Assembly (NCBI RefSeq): GCF_014873875.1
Contig: NZ_JADBEM010000001.1
Span: 3,844,001 to 3,908,000, forward strand
Reading direction: 5' to 3'
Source of the DNA: Actinopolymorpha pittospori
Lineage (GTDB): Bacteria; Actinomycetota; Actinomycetes; Propionibacteriales; Actinopolymorphaceae
DNA length: 64,000 nucleotides
Shown here: piece by piece, positions 7,889 to 16,156 of the stretch
Layout of the letters: each line of letters starts with the position of its first letter
Numbering within the stretch: the stretch's first letter is position 1
Program-made: the position numbers and the translations under genes
The notes under the pieces: model-generated
What the model was told of the DNA's origin: nothing
Database searches by the model: none
What the model saw: only the letters and a program-made list of their open reading frames with translations

Positions 7889-8569
7889 ATGCTAACTGAC
7901 GACACCTACGTGGCCCGCCGACTGCACGTGCTCGGGGAGTGGGACGCCGCGCTCGCCGTCTTGGGTCCGGATGCCGAGCCCGAGTTGCGCGCGGAGATTG
8001 CCGTCGACCGCTGGTTCTTCCAGATCGAGGGTCATGAGGAGGCCGAGAAGGCGGTCGCGGCGCTCGATCCCGCATCGCCGACCGCGCACCTGCTCACGGC
8101 GCGACTGGCCTACAGCCGCCTGCTGTTCCGGCGCGACCCCCGCGCCGACGACCGCGCCGTGGCCGAGGCCGGCTACCGCGCGGCGGTTGAGAGCGGCGAC
8201 GAGAAGCTGCGCGCTTGGGCCGAGTACCACTGGGCCGTCCTGCTGGACAACATCGACGAGGACCCGGCCGGCGCAATCCCGCGCTACGAGACAGCCCTCG
8301 AGATCGCGACGAAGTCCGGCGACGGCTACTTCGAGTCCTACATCATCCGGCACCTCGCACCGCACAAGGAGCCGGCCGAGCGGATCGCGATGCTGCGCCG
8401 CTCACTCCACCTGCGCGCCGCGCTCGGCGCCCGACCCCAGACGCTCGCCGCGCAGGCCACCCTGGCCGACAACCTCCCCGAGAACGACCCTGAGCGCGCC
8501 GAGCTCATGCAGACATTCCGCCCGGGTGCCGAAGAACTGCACATCGGCTGGCTCCTGTCCGAGGACTGA
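7889..8569 (+). CDS. Tetratricopeptide-repeat-like protein
   Basis: This 226-residue, all-helical protein is made of degenerate TPR-like helix pairs, for example LHVLGEWDAALAVLG, LRAWAEYHWAVLLDNIDED and RRSLHLRAALGARPQTLAAQ. It has no signal peptide or membrane segment, so it is cytosolic and probably a protein-binding scaffold. It is transcribed divergently from the CGNR regulator and convergently with the AbiE pair. Its family resembles the decayed gene at 6096-6490. I do not recognise a specific function. Confidence 0.65.
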   Translation: MLTDDTYVARRLHVLGEWDAALAVLGPDAEPELRAEIAVDRWFFQIEGHEEAEKAVAALDPASPTAHLLTARLAYSRLLFRRDPRADDRAVAEAGYRAAVESGDEKLRAWAEYHWAVLLDNIDEDPAGAIPRYETALEIATKSGDGYFESYIIRHLAPHKEPAERIAMLRRSLHLRAALGARPQTLAAQATLADNLPENDPERAELMQTFRPGAEELHIGWLLSED

Positions 8570-8611
8570 TCCGCCGCTCCGCGCGTCCGTCGGCTGCCGG
8601 CGGTGGCGAAG

Positions 8612-9373
8612 TCAGGACGCGGGGTCGTCAGTGACTGCGGCCCAGGTGTCGCGGACGACGGTGAGTGCGTGGGCGGCAGTGATGGTGAGGCGGGTTTGGC
8701 CGCTGAGGTCTCGGTGCCAGGTCTGCTCACTTGGTGGCTGGTCAAACATGTGTGGCGTCGGAGGCTTGCCGGTTGGGCCGTAGCGGGCGAACAAGCATGC
8801 TGCTTCTGCGTTGATGGCGCCAATGCCAGCCAGCGACCACAGGTCGTACAAGTCACGGGAGACCCTGCGGTCGTTCCAGGCGGTGGTCTTCCATGCGGCG
8901 AACGAGGCGGGAGTGGGGACGGTCAACGCCACCGGTGGCGCGTCGGCGTAGCGTTGCAGCAACGATCTTCGCAATGTGGGCCAGGGCGGATACCCCCCGC
9001 TTCCCACAAGTTGGATCCTGACGGTGAGTCCGTCGGGTGCGATCAACACGGCGGGCTGTGCGTTTGGTACGGCGCGCAACGGTGGCTGCCAACGCAGCCC
9101 GGGGAACTCCCGTCGGACGCCCTGGACGAGGCGGTGCTCGACGGCTTCGGCAACGTGGTCACGATGGCGGCTAGTCATCAGATCGATGTCTTCGGAGAGC
9201 CGACCGTCGGTCAGGATCGTGCGGGACAGCGCTGTTCCGCCGAAGAAGAGCAGATCGTCGGCGAGCGGTTCCAGTGCGGCGAGTAGGTGGGAGATCAGAT
9301 GATCTCGCCTGACCTGCGTGCGGGCGACGCCGAACTGGGCAGCCACGGCCGCCTCCTCGCGAGGATCAAGCAC
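8612..9373 (-). CDS. AbiEii/AbiGii-type nucleotidyltransferase toxin
   Basis: The 253-residue product carries the nucleotidyltransferase core FFGGTALSR...SEDIDLM (GG-T and D-X-D motifs, residues about 44-68), characteristic of AbiEii toxins. Toxins of this family stall growth, and some do so by adding nucleotides to tRNA; the family is linked to phage abortive infection. The GTG start at 9373 overlaps the end of the upstream AbiEi gene by 8 nt (GTGCTTGA), so the pair is coupled. The length is somewhat short of the classical AbiEii (about 300), suggesting the compact subfamily. Confidence 0.85.
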   Translation of the reverse strand: MLDPREEAAVAAQFGVARTQVRRDHLISHLLAALEPLADDLLFFGGTALSRTILTDGRLSEDIDLMTSRHRDHVAEAVEHRLVQGVRREFPGLRWQPPLRAVPNAQPAVLIAPDGLTVRIQLVGSGGYPPWPTLRRSLLQRYADAPPVALTVPTPASFAAWKTTAWNDRRVSRDLYDLWSLAGIGAINAEAACLFARYGPTGKPPTPHMFDQPPSEQTWHRDLSGQTRLTITAAHALTVVRDTWAAVTDDPAS

Positions 9374-10013
9374 GCCCGGCCTCCTTCAACAGTCTGTGTA
9401 GCGTGGCCGTCTTGCGCTGTCGAGCGGCCAGGTCGCCCAGCATGGACTGGTCGGCGCGAGGTAACAGGGCTAGGGCGGCGGCCGTTGCTTCGCTGGACAT
9501 GCCGCCCAGTTCGGGATGGGCGGCGAGGTCGAGAATCGTCTGCTCGATGCTGGTCACCCAGCCTGCCCCCAGCTCGGTGGTGGCACGCTGCAGATCTGTC
9601 CGCGCCAGGTCACGCCGTACGAACACGATCTGGGCGTTGCGATCGACCAGGTCGAGGATGCGCCGACGATGGTGATGGGTCGCGACGACCGCGACGCCCA
9701 GGGCTCGAGGGATGGCCCCGTGCAGGCGGGCTGCGCTGATACCCGTCAGTGCGGCGTCATCGACCGTTCCGCCGGCGACGGCGATGCCCAACGCCACTGC
9801 CTCCAACTCCGGCAGCCACGGCTGTCCCACAAGGTGGTCCGGGAGGACCGCGTAGTAGCCCGGCGCCACCCGGTGCAACGCGCCCTGCCGTTCCAGTCGG
9901 GCGAACTCCGGGCGAGGATGCGCGTACACGCTGGCCGCGTCGGCTGGGCGGAGCACGCGCATCGGCCCACGTAAGAGCGTTGGTGGCACCCGGCCTGGTG
10001 CCCTTCTCGCCAT
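9366..10013 (-). CDS. AbiEi-family antitoxin (winged-helix)
   Basis: The 215-residue protein begins MARRAPGRVPPTLL with an excellent ribosome site (GGAGGTGAC). It has the AbiEi layout: an N-terminal winged-helix region (DAASVYAHPRPEFARLERQG, then HRVAPGYYAVLP), followed by a domain with LTGISAARLHGAIPRALGVA. AbiEi antitoxins repress their own operon and neutralise AbiEii without direct binding (type IV). Its stop lies inside the toxin start. The pair sits in a tRNA-flanked accessory segment, consistent with a mobile defence module. Confidence 0.83.
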   Translation of the reverse strand: MARRAPGRVPPTLLRGPMRVLRPADAASVYAHPRPEFARLERQGALHRVAPGYYAVLPDHLVGQPWLPELEAVALGIAVAGGTVDDAALTGISAARLHGAIPRALGVAVVATHHHRRRILDLVDRNAQIVFVRRDLARTDLQRATTELGAGWVTSIEQTILDLAAHPELGGMSSEATAAALALLPRADQSMLGDLAARQRKTATLHRLLKEAGRA

Positions 10014-10236
10014 GACTGTCACCTCCGTTGGTTCCAACCCTACGCCTGTGACACTCATCGTCAGGGCGGGAAGCGGTCAGTTACCGCTATCGCCGCGAAG
10101 CCGGCTCGAGACGCGATGCCGGAACGGCAGGGCCAGCGCGGGTCGACCTTGACCTTGGGCCGAGGTTCAGGCTCGCCACCTGGCTACCGCATGCTCCAAC
10201 AAATTCAGCAAAGCGGGTAATTCGACCTGGGCCGGA

Positions 10237-10404
10237 ATGGTGCGGGTCGACGACACGGCGCTGGCCGTCACCGACACCGACGGTCCCGGTATCCCCGAGG
10301 TCTACCTCAACGGCTCCTACGCCAGCCAGCGGAGCCAAGCTCCGCGCCGCGGGCGTACCCATCCCACACCAGTGACGGCGCTCGCAGAACGACCCCGGAC
10401 CTGA
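10237..10404 (+). pseudogene. N-terminal remnant of an alpha/beta-hydrolase gene
   Basis: The 55-codon frame starts MVRVDDTALAVTDTDGPGIP and continues EVYLNGSYASQ. This is the first beta-strands plus the oxyanion-loop region of an alpha/beta-hydrolase of the haloalkane dehalogenase/peroxidase-like group. After about residue 32 the reading becomes Arg/Pro rich and ends at a TGA inside the terminator hairpin. The nucleophile elbow and the remaining 230 residues are absent, so it is a truncated relic. Confidence 0.5.
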
Positions 10405-10424
10405 AGCGACCAGGTCCGGGGCCG
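10390..10424. terminator. Hairpin terminator, near copy of the one at 7189
   Basis: An 11-bp perfect stem, CCCCGGACCTG with CAGGTCCGGGG around a 7-nt loop, extends to 15 bp with one mismatch. The right arm CAGGTCCGGGGCCGT is identical over 15 nt to that of the hairpin at 7189-7226. It probably ends minus-strand transcription of nothing visible, or serves the DUF418 gene end just downstream. Confidence 0.65.
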
Positions 10425-10456
10425 TGCTGCGTTGCGGCCGCCGCGTTGGCCGGCGA

Positions 10457-11653
10457 CTACGACCGAGGCCCGTAGGTCAGGCGGCGCAGGACGGTCTCCG
10501 CGGGACCGGCCTGCTGGCGCTTGTCCAGCAGGAGAGCGATCAGAACGGTCGCGAGCCAGACGGCCGCCGCGATGATGAGTCCGGTCAGCGTGGGGCTGCC
10601 GAAACGGTCGCCGAGGTGGAGCGTGAAGGGCGCCAGCAGGATCAGCCAGGCCACCGACTGGAACAGGTATCCCGACAGGGAGCGCTGACCCAGGGCGGAG
10701 AGCGCGCCGACGACGGGACCGGATCGGGTGACCCGGGTGGCGATCAGGGCGAACACGGCCACGTAACCCGGCCCGGCGAACATGCCACTGGCGCCGTGGA
10801 GCATCACCGTCATGCTGGCGGTCGACCCGTCGACGTGCAGCCATCCGGCGCTGATCAGGGCGGCCGGAAGCCCTCCGACGAGGGCGACGCCGAGCCCCAG
10901 GACGGCGGTCCACGTGAGCAGACTCTTGTGCTGGGCCGGCTCTTCGAGGATTCGGCGGCGGGCTGCCCACATGCCCAGCCACGTGATCATGATGAAGGGC
11001 AGGACGGTCATCGTGTGCATCGGCCATTCGCCGAGGCGATCCAGCATGGACGCGAAGTACCCGGGCGCGGCGAGGGAGCCGACGTGGCCCGACGGCAGCG
11101 GGGCCGATCCGCCCGGACCCGCGAGGCTGCTCACCACGAGGGCGCCGACGACCAGGACCTCGATCGCCGACAGTGCCCAGAGCACCAGCGCGATCCGGTG
11201 GAACTTGTCGGAGCGGCGCAGCAGGACCAGGGTCATCACGACCCCGACGATCCCGTAGGCACCGAGGAAGTCGCCGTAGTACAGCAAGGTGGCGTGCGCG
11301 ATCCCGAAGACGACGAGCCAGAGGTTGCGGCGCAACAGCACCGAGCGGACCTGCTTCGGCGTGGCGCCGGAGGCGTCCTGGCGGCGGGCGAGTTGGACGA
11401 GTCCGTAGCCGAACATCACGGCGAAGACCGGGTAGCTGCGGGCGTGGATGAGTTCGAAGAGCAGGAAATTGAGGCCGCGGTCGGCACCTGCTGGCGTGGC
11501 GTCGAGGCCGGGCTCGCCGGCGAAGACAACTCCGGCGACGTTGGCCAACGCGATGATCAGCAGCATCGCTCCCCGGGTCAGGTCGGGTGCGAGGGCGCGT
11601 TCGGCGCGCCGCACCGGCCCTCTCGACGTCCGCGGTGCCGTGGCAATGCTCAT
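10457..11653 (-). CDS. DUF418 multi-pass membrane protein
   Basis: The 398-residue protein has about ten hydrophobic segments. It has the DUF418/YeiB pattern: an N-terminal PDLTRGAMLLIIALANV, a central SYPVFAVMFGYGLVQL, and a C-terminal RSLSGYLFQSVAWLILL followed by a final WLATVLIALLLDKRQQAGPAE. It is an inner-membrane protein; the family's function is unclear (transport or acyl transfer suggested). It is divergent from the TetR gene, and a palindrome lies between them, so it is probably the repressor's target. Confidence 0.85.
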   Translation of the reverse strand: MSIATAPRTSRGPVRRAERALAPDLTRGAMLLIIALANVAGVVFAGEPGLDATPAGADRGLNFLLFELIHARSYPVFAVMFGYGLVQLARRQDASGATPKQVRSVLLRRNLWLVVFGIAHATLLYYGDFLGAYGIVGVVMTLVLLRRSDKFHRIALVLWALSAIEVLVVGALVVSSLAGPGGSAPLPSGHVGSLAAPGYFASMLDRLGEWPMHTMTVLPFIMITWLGMWAARRRILEEPAQHKSLLTWTAVLGLGVALVGGLPAALISAGWLHVDGSTASMTVMLHGASGMFAGPGYVAVFALIATRVTRSGPVVGALSALGQRSLSGYLFQSVAWLILLAPFTLHLGDRFGSPTLTGLIIAAAVWLATVLIALLLDKRQQAGPAETVLRRLTYGPRS

Positions 11654-11680
11654 GTTCGTCTGTCCCCTTGGACTCGTGGC

Positions 11681-11715
11681 TTAGTTTCAGAGAAAAAGTA
11701 TCACAGGCAAACTAA
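11681..11715. promoter_or_regulatory. Probable TetR operator between the DUF418 and TetR genes
   Basis: The inverted repeat TTAGTTT (11681-11687) and AAACTAA (11709-11715) has perfect 7-bp arms 21 bp apart, in an AT-rich stretch of an otherwise high-GC region. It covers the divergent promoter region and the first possible ATG (11715) of the TetR frame, which argues for a later start. Confidence 0.55.
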
Positions 11716-11762
11716 TGTGGTCTGACATGATGAACCCTGATTTCAGGGCGAGCGAGGGAGCC

Positions 11763-12515
11763 ATGACCGGCGAGGACTTCGTTCCGGCGCCGCTGCGCCG
11801 GCTGTGGCGGATGTCGGAGTCCTCGCGTCTGGGACGGCCCGCCGCCCTCGACGTCGACGTCGTCGTCGCCGCGGCGGTGGAGATCGCCGACCGCGACGGG
11901 CTCGGCGGCGTGACCCTTCCCAAGGTCGCCAAGAGCCTCGGCTTCACGGGGATGTCGCTCTACCGGCACGTCGGATCCAAGGAGGAGCTCCTCGCGCTGA
12001 TGGCCGACTCCGCCCTGGGTGCGCCGCCGGAGATCGACACCGACGACTGGCGCGCAGGGCTGCGCGGCTGGGCCTTCGCGCATCGCGCGGTGTACCAGCG
12101 CCGGCCGTGGCTGACGCGCGTACCTACCTCCGGGCCGCCCTCCGGGCCGAACCAGATCGCCTGGATGGACGCCGCGCTGGCAGCCATGTCCCGCACCAGC
12201 CTCGAGTGGGGCCCCAAGGTTGGCGTCCTGTCGCTGATCAGCGGCTACGTGGTCCAGTCGGTGCGGCAGTTCAGCGAACTCGCGGAGGGCAGGCCGGAGG
12301 GGCAGGGGCAGGTCGACACCGAGCGCGACTACGGCCGCGCGCTGGCGCGGCTCGTCACTCCCGAACGCTTCCCCGAGGCGGCCCGGCTGTTCTCCTCGAC
12401 GCTGTTCGAGGCGCCACCGCCGGACACCGCCGACGAGACGATCGCCGACGCGGACTTCTCGTTCGGGCTGGAGCTGATCCTCGACGGCATCGCCGTCTCG
12501 ATCGAGCGGTCCTGA
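11763..12515 (+). CDS. TetR-family transcriptional regulator
   Basis: The 250-residue protein has an N-terminal TetR helix-turn-helix: VVVAAAVEIADRDGLGGVTL, then VAKSLGFTGMSLYRHVGSKEELL (about residues 30-75). A long C-terminal ligand domain follows, of the TetR_C type seen in tetracycline-type repressors. It probably represses the divergent DUF418 membrane protein gene. The frame is open from 11715. I prefer the ATG at 11763, since the upstream ATG overlaps the operator and GAGGGAG precedes 11763, though closely. ATGs at 11727 and 11730 are alternatives. Confidence 0.87.
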   Translation: MTGEDFVPAPLRRLWRMSESSRLGRPAALDVDVVVAAAVEIADRDGLGGVTLPKVAKSLGFTGMSLYRHVGSKEELLALMADSALGAPPEIDTDDWRAGLRGWAFAHRAVYQRRPWLTRVPTSGPPSGPNQIAWMDAALAAMSRTSLEWGPKVGVLSLISGYVVQSVRQFSELAEGRPEGQGQVDTERDYGRALARLVTPERFPEAARLFSSTLFEAPPPDTADETIADADFSFGLELILDGIAVSIERS

Positions 12516-12524
12516 ACGACGCGT

Positions 12525-12560
12525 ACGTCAGCGAGGTGCCACGGCCCCGACGGCTGACGT
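12525..12560. terminator. Hairpin between convergent TetR and methyltransferase genes
   Basis: Perfect 8-bp arms ACGTCAGC and GCTGACGT are separated by 20 nt, between two genes that end towards each other. It probably serves as a weak bidirectional terminator. Confidence 0.4.
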
Positions 12561-12621
12561 CGCGCGCGAGGTGAGGCTGGTTCGGTTCGTCTACGACTGG
12601 CCCGCGGCGAAAACGGTGGGG

Positions 12622-13398
12622 TCAGGTTGCCGTCGCCAGGAAGACGTACCGGTTGATGCTGAAGAGGTAGTCACCCTCGTCGCTGCGCGCGCGAAGGTCG
12701 GCGAGCCATGCCGCGGCGTCGGCCTCGCGGAGGCCCTGCCGGCCCACGACGAATCGCGCGATCGTGTCCATGTATCTGGTGCTGAACGCGTCCGGGGCCA
12801 GCTGCGCGTTGAACATCGCGTACACCCGTTGCTCCGTGACCTGGAATCCGGCCCGACGCAGCAGCCCGGCGAGCGTCCTCGGGAGACGCGGGTGCACGAG
12901 GTGTTCCTCCCACGCCGCGAGGACGCGTCGGTGCAGCTCCTGGTCAGCCGTGTGCCACACCAGCGAGTCCGCGTCCGTGTCGAGGATCAGCGAACGCCCT
13001 CCGGGCCGAAGGACCCGCCGCAACTCGCTGAGCGCTCCCGCGATGTCGGCGACGTACTCGTACACCTGGATGGACGCCGCCGCGTCGAACGCGCCGTCGG
13101 GGTACGGCAGTGCGACGGCGTCACCGTCGTCGATGTGGACCCACGGCATGCCGTCGGTACGGGCGGTGGCGAGCGCGTTCATCGCCGGGCTCGGGTCCAG
13201 ACCATGCGCCGCACCCGTCGGGCCCACCGCCTCCGCGATCGACGCGAGCAGATAACCCGGGCCGGATCCGACGTCGAGTACACGCTCTCCCGGTCGCGGT
13301 GCGAGCAAGGACAGCACTTCTCGCCGTTGGGCCGCGACGTCAGGGCTCGCATACGTTCGTTCGGTGCTCCGCGCACCGCTCTCATCGAAGCGAAGCAT
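12622..13398 (-). CDS. SAM-dependent class I methyltransferase
   Basis: The 258-residue protein has the Rossmann methyltransferase motifs: motif I VLDVGSGPGYLLA, an acidic strand end in HGLDPSPAM, motif II-like DGDAVALPYPDGAFDAA, and the post-motif RRVLRPGGRSLILDTD. It resembles UbiE/Methyltransf_11 enzymes. The substrate is unknown. The start at ATG 13398 has GAGCGGTGAGC before it; a GTG at 13404 is an alternative. It is transcribed alone, convergent with the TetR gene. Confidence 0.85.
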   Translation of the reverse strand: MLRFDESGARSTERTYASPDVAAQRREVLSLLAPRPGERVLDVGSGPGYLLASIAEAVGPTGAAHGLDPSPAMNALATARTDGMPWVHIDDGDAVALPYPDGAFDAAASIQVYEYVADIAGALSELRRVLRPGGRSLILDTDADSLVWHTADQELHRRVLAAWEEHLVHPRLPRTLAGLLRRAGFQVTEQRVYAMFNAQLAPDAFSTRYMDTIARFVVGRQGLREADAAAWLADLRARSDEGDYLFSINRYVFLATAT

Positions 13399-13687
13399 GC
13401 TCACCGCTCAACGGTACGTCGCGCGATGGTCGAGATCGCGCCAGCCGTTCCTGTGGCCAGACGGCCGCTGGTAAAGGGTGGAAACGGGCTTTTTCGGATG
13501 GAGCGCAGTCGTCCTCGGCCAGGGCGGGATCAGTCGCGCCGGACGCTCACGCAACTACCTCGGAGCATTGGTCATTCTCCGTCCAATTCTCACCGCTTAG
13601 TGTTGCGGTCGTGCCAATCCTGGCACCCGTTCACGGGCGTAGTCCGCCCACGGCGAGTTCGCCGTCGACCGACATGGAGAAGTGACG

Positions 13688-14509
13688 ATGAGGACCTGGT
13701 TCATCACCGGCGCCTCCCGCGGCTTCGGCCGCATCTGGGCCGAGGCCGCGCTGAACCGCGGCGACCGGGTGGCGGCCACCGCCCGAGACCCGCGGGCTCT
13801 GGCGGCGCTCGGGCAGATCGCCGGCGACCGGGTCCTCCCGCTGTCCCTTGACGTCACCGACCGAGCGGCGGTGGTCGCGGCGGTCGACCGTGCACACGAG
13901 CACTTCGGCACGCTCGACATCGTGGTCAACAACGCCGGACACGGGCTGTTCGGAGCCGTCGAGGACGTCACCGAGGAGCAGGCCCGTCGGCAGCTCGACA
14001 CCAACGTGCTCGGCGCCGTGTGGGTCACCCAAGCCGCGCTGCCCCACCTACGCACAGCGGGCGCCGGGCACATCATCAACGTGTCGAGCATCGGCGGGAT
14101 CGTGGCATGGCCGTTCCTGTCCCTCTACAACGCCTCCAAGTTCGCGGTCGAAGGCTTCAGCGAGGGTCTGGCCAAGGAGATCGCGCCGTTCGGCGTCAAG
14201 GTGACGATCGTCGAACCCGGACCGTACGCCACGGACTGGGGCGGCTCGTCGTCCATCCAGGCCACGACCTCTCCGGCGTACGCGGGCCTGGCCGCCCAGA
14301 TGGCGGCCATCGACGCCGCCACGCCGCAAGGCGACCCGGCGGCCACAGCGCGGGCGATCCTGGAACTGGTGGACACCGCCGAGCCGCCGCTGCGCCTGTT
14401 CCTCGGGGACACGCCCCTGCCGATCGCGGTGGAAACGTACGCGGAACGCCTCGCCGAATGGCAGAAGTGGAACCACGTTTCCACCCTCGCCCAGAAGCTC
14501 GCCGACTGA
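13688..14509 (+). CDS. Short-chain dehydrogenase/reductase
   Basis: The 273-residue SDR has the cofactor motif TGASRGFGR (residues about 7-15), NNAGHG, the catalytic Ser in NVSSIGG and the YNASK motif, so it is a complete classical SDR. A basic residue after the glycine motif (ASR) suggests NADP(H). The C-terminal extension with PLPIAVETYAERLAEW matches the subgroup annotated as SDR/oxidoreductases near antibiotic or sugar genes. The ATG at 13688 is preceded by GGAGAAG; a GTG lies two codons upstream. Confidence 0.88.
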   Translation: MRTWFITGASRGFGRIWAEAALNRGDRVAATARDPRALAALGQIAGDRVLPLSLDVTDRAAVVAAVDRAHEHFGTLDIVVNNAGHGLFGAVEDVTEEQARRQLDTNVLGAVWVTQAALPHLRTAGAGHIINVSSIGGIVAWPFLSLYNASKFAVEGFSEGLAKEIAPFGVKVTIVEPGPYATDWGGSSSIQATTSPAYAGLAAQMAAIDAATPQGDPAATARAILELVDTAEPPLRLFLGDTPLPIAVETYAERLAEWQKWNHVSTLAQKLAD

Positions 14510-14845
14510 GCACCTCCGCCGCTCCCCGGCAGGACCCGCGTCGGGCAAACCCGCGTGGCACCAACGGCACCTCTCAGCGACCCGTTTCACCGGCGGCACG
14601 TACGTGACCGCGCGGACTGACCGGAACAGGCCGCCACCAGATCCTTGCGCCTGCTACCTCGCCGGGGTTGCATACGGATCGATGATCCGTTGACGCGGTG
14701 ACGGCCCGGAGGTGGAAAAAGGGCCGGCGTACGTGTGATCGAAGAGCTATTCCGGGGTTGTTCGGCAGCATCGATCCGTCACAGGTCCAACCTCGAGGAA
14801 ATGTTCGGCGCCTCTTACGGAACGCCTCAGGGAGGGATCCTCGCG
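14510..14845. other. Non-coding leader of the glycoside-import operon
   Basis: No gene is visible in these 336 bp. The frame of the solute-binding protein is open back to a GTG at 14735, but its conserved signal peptide begins at 14846. The region contains the palindrome at 14674-14690 and is likely the promoter and operator area. Confidence 0.5.
14674..14690. promoter_or_regulatory. Candidate operator of the GH116/sugar ABC operon
   Basis: This is a perfect inverted repeat ACGGATC-gat-GATCCGT (7-bp arms, 3-nt centre), 156 bp upstream of the solute-binding protein. No regulator gene is adjacent, so the cognate protein would act from elsewhere. LacI-type operators have similar geometry. Confidence 0.45.
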
Positions 14846-16156
14846 ATGGACTCCAGGCATCAGAGACTGTCTCGACGTTCGATGCTCCGCGCGATGGGCG
14901 CCGCGGCACTCCTGCCCGCCGCCGCGCCGCTGGCGGCCTGCGGCGGCGACGGCGACGGCGCGAACAGCGGAGAATCGACTCTCACGTTCGTCTACTACGG
15001 GGATGCGCAACTACAGAAGAGTTACACCACTCTCTTCAAGCAGTTCTCCGACGAGAATCCACACATCAAGTTGAGGGCCCAGGGGATTCCGGGGGACTCA
15101 TGGGCCGGATTCGCGAACGCCGTGGCGACACGGATCGCCGGAGGTCAGCCTCTGGACGTGGTTCAGATCGCGACCGAGGGTCAGCGAATCTTCGCGTCCA
15201 AGGGCCTGCTCGAGCCGTTGGACCCCTACGTCAAGAAGGACCAGGCCGCGGTCGACGACTACTTCAAGGACGTTCCTGAGGCGCTGAAGAAGTGGACCGA
15301 TCACTATGCCGCCTCCGACGGCAAGACCTACTACATCCCCGGTAGCTACAACACCGTCGCCATGCATGTGAACACCGACCTCTTCACCAAGGCCGGACTG
15401 GAGATTCCCACCGACGAATGGAGTTGGGACGATCTCCGGTCGGCGGCCGAGGTCATCAAGAAGAAGACCGGCGCCTACATCATGCCCGCCGGCAACAGCT
15501 ACTTCGCCGAGGTGATGCCGTGGCTGTTGACCAACGGGGCCTCACCGATCGACGCGGACTGGAAGACGGCCACCTTCGACGCGCCGGCCGCGATCGAGGC
15601 CGCTGAGTTCGTCCGTTCACTCGTTGTCGACGGGTTGGCGCCGAAACCGGGCGGCACCTTCGACGCGGCGACGCTGATGCGGCAGGGAAAGCTCGCATGC
15701 ATGGCGGGCGGCAGGTGGCTGGCCAACGGGCTGCGCACCGTGAAGTTCGTCGACCCGGTGACGCTGGTGCGTTTCCCGCAGAAGACCCAGACCGGTACGC
15801 CGCTCGGCTGGGACGCGTGGCCGATTCTGAAGCAGTCGAAGAACAAGGACGCGGCGTGGACCCTGATCAAGTTCTTCATGTCCAAGAAGTTCGGGGACGC
15901 CCTCGTGCAGAACGGCACGGCCGCAGTGCCCGCCCGCGCCTCGGTGGCGACGAGTGCGGCGTTTCTGGAGGACGCTCCGAAGAACACCGAACTGCTCTCG
16001 TCCATCCTGGACGAGTCCACTCCGATTCCTGGACCAGACCGAGGCGCTGAGACGCAGGCAGCGATCGAGGAGGCCTGGCTGGCAGCGGTCAGTGGTACCA
16101 AGGCTCCGGCGACGGCACTCGGCGAGGCCAATGCCAAGCTGGAGCAACTGCTCTGA
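14846..16156 (+). CDS. Sugar ABC transporter substrate-binding lipoprotein (family 1)
   Basis: The 436-residue extracellular solute-binding protein has a Tat-like leader with SRRSMLRAMG and the lipobox LAAC (Cys about 32). The mature part has the family-1 pattern: TFVYYGDAQLQKSYTTLFKQ, YYIPGSYNTVAMHVN for the sugar cleft, and QTAIEEAW-like repeats near the end. The ATG at 14846 follows GGGAGGGATC. It should bind an oligosaccharide or glycoside that the downstream GH116 enzyme hydrolyses (inference from operon). The stop shares an A with the next ATG (TGATG). Confidence 0.9.
   Translation: MDSRHQRLSRRSMLRAMGAAALLPAAAPLAACGGDGDGANSGESTLTFVYYGDAQLQKSYTTLFKQFSDENPHIKLRAQGIPGDSWAGFANAVATRIAGGQPLDVVQIATEGQRIFASKGLLEPLDPYVKKDQAAVDDYFKDVPEALKKWTDHYAASDGKTYYIPGSYNTVAMHVNTDLFTKAGLEIPTDEWSWDDLRSAAEVIKKKTGAYIMPAGNSYFAEVMPWLLTNGASPIDADWKTATFDAPAAIEAAEFVRSLVVDGLAPKPGGTFDAATLMRQGKLACMAGGRWLANGLRTVKFVDPVTLVRFPQKTQTGTPLGWDAWPILKQSKNKDAAWTLIKFFMSKKFGDALVQNGTAAVPARASVATSAAFLEDAPKNTELLSSILDESTPIPGPDRGAETQAAIEEAWLAAVSGTKAPATALGEANAKLEQLL

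Larger units (their letters stand above)
10014..10456. other. Intergenic region with hydrolase fragment and hairpin
   Basis: This stretch is mostly non-coding. It holds the truncated hydrolase N-terminus at 10237-10404 and the hairpin at 10390-10424, described separately. Nothing else coding is visible on either strand. The mixture suggests a deletion or insertion scar at the right end of the accessory segment. Confidence 0.5.
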
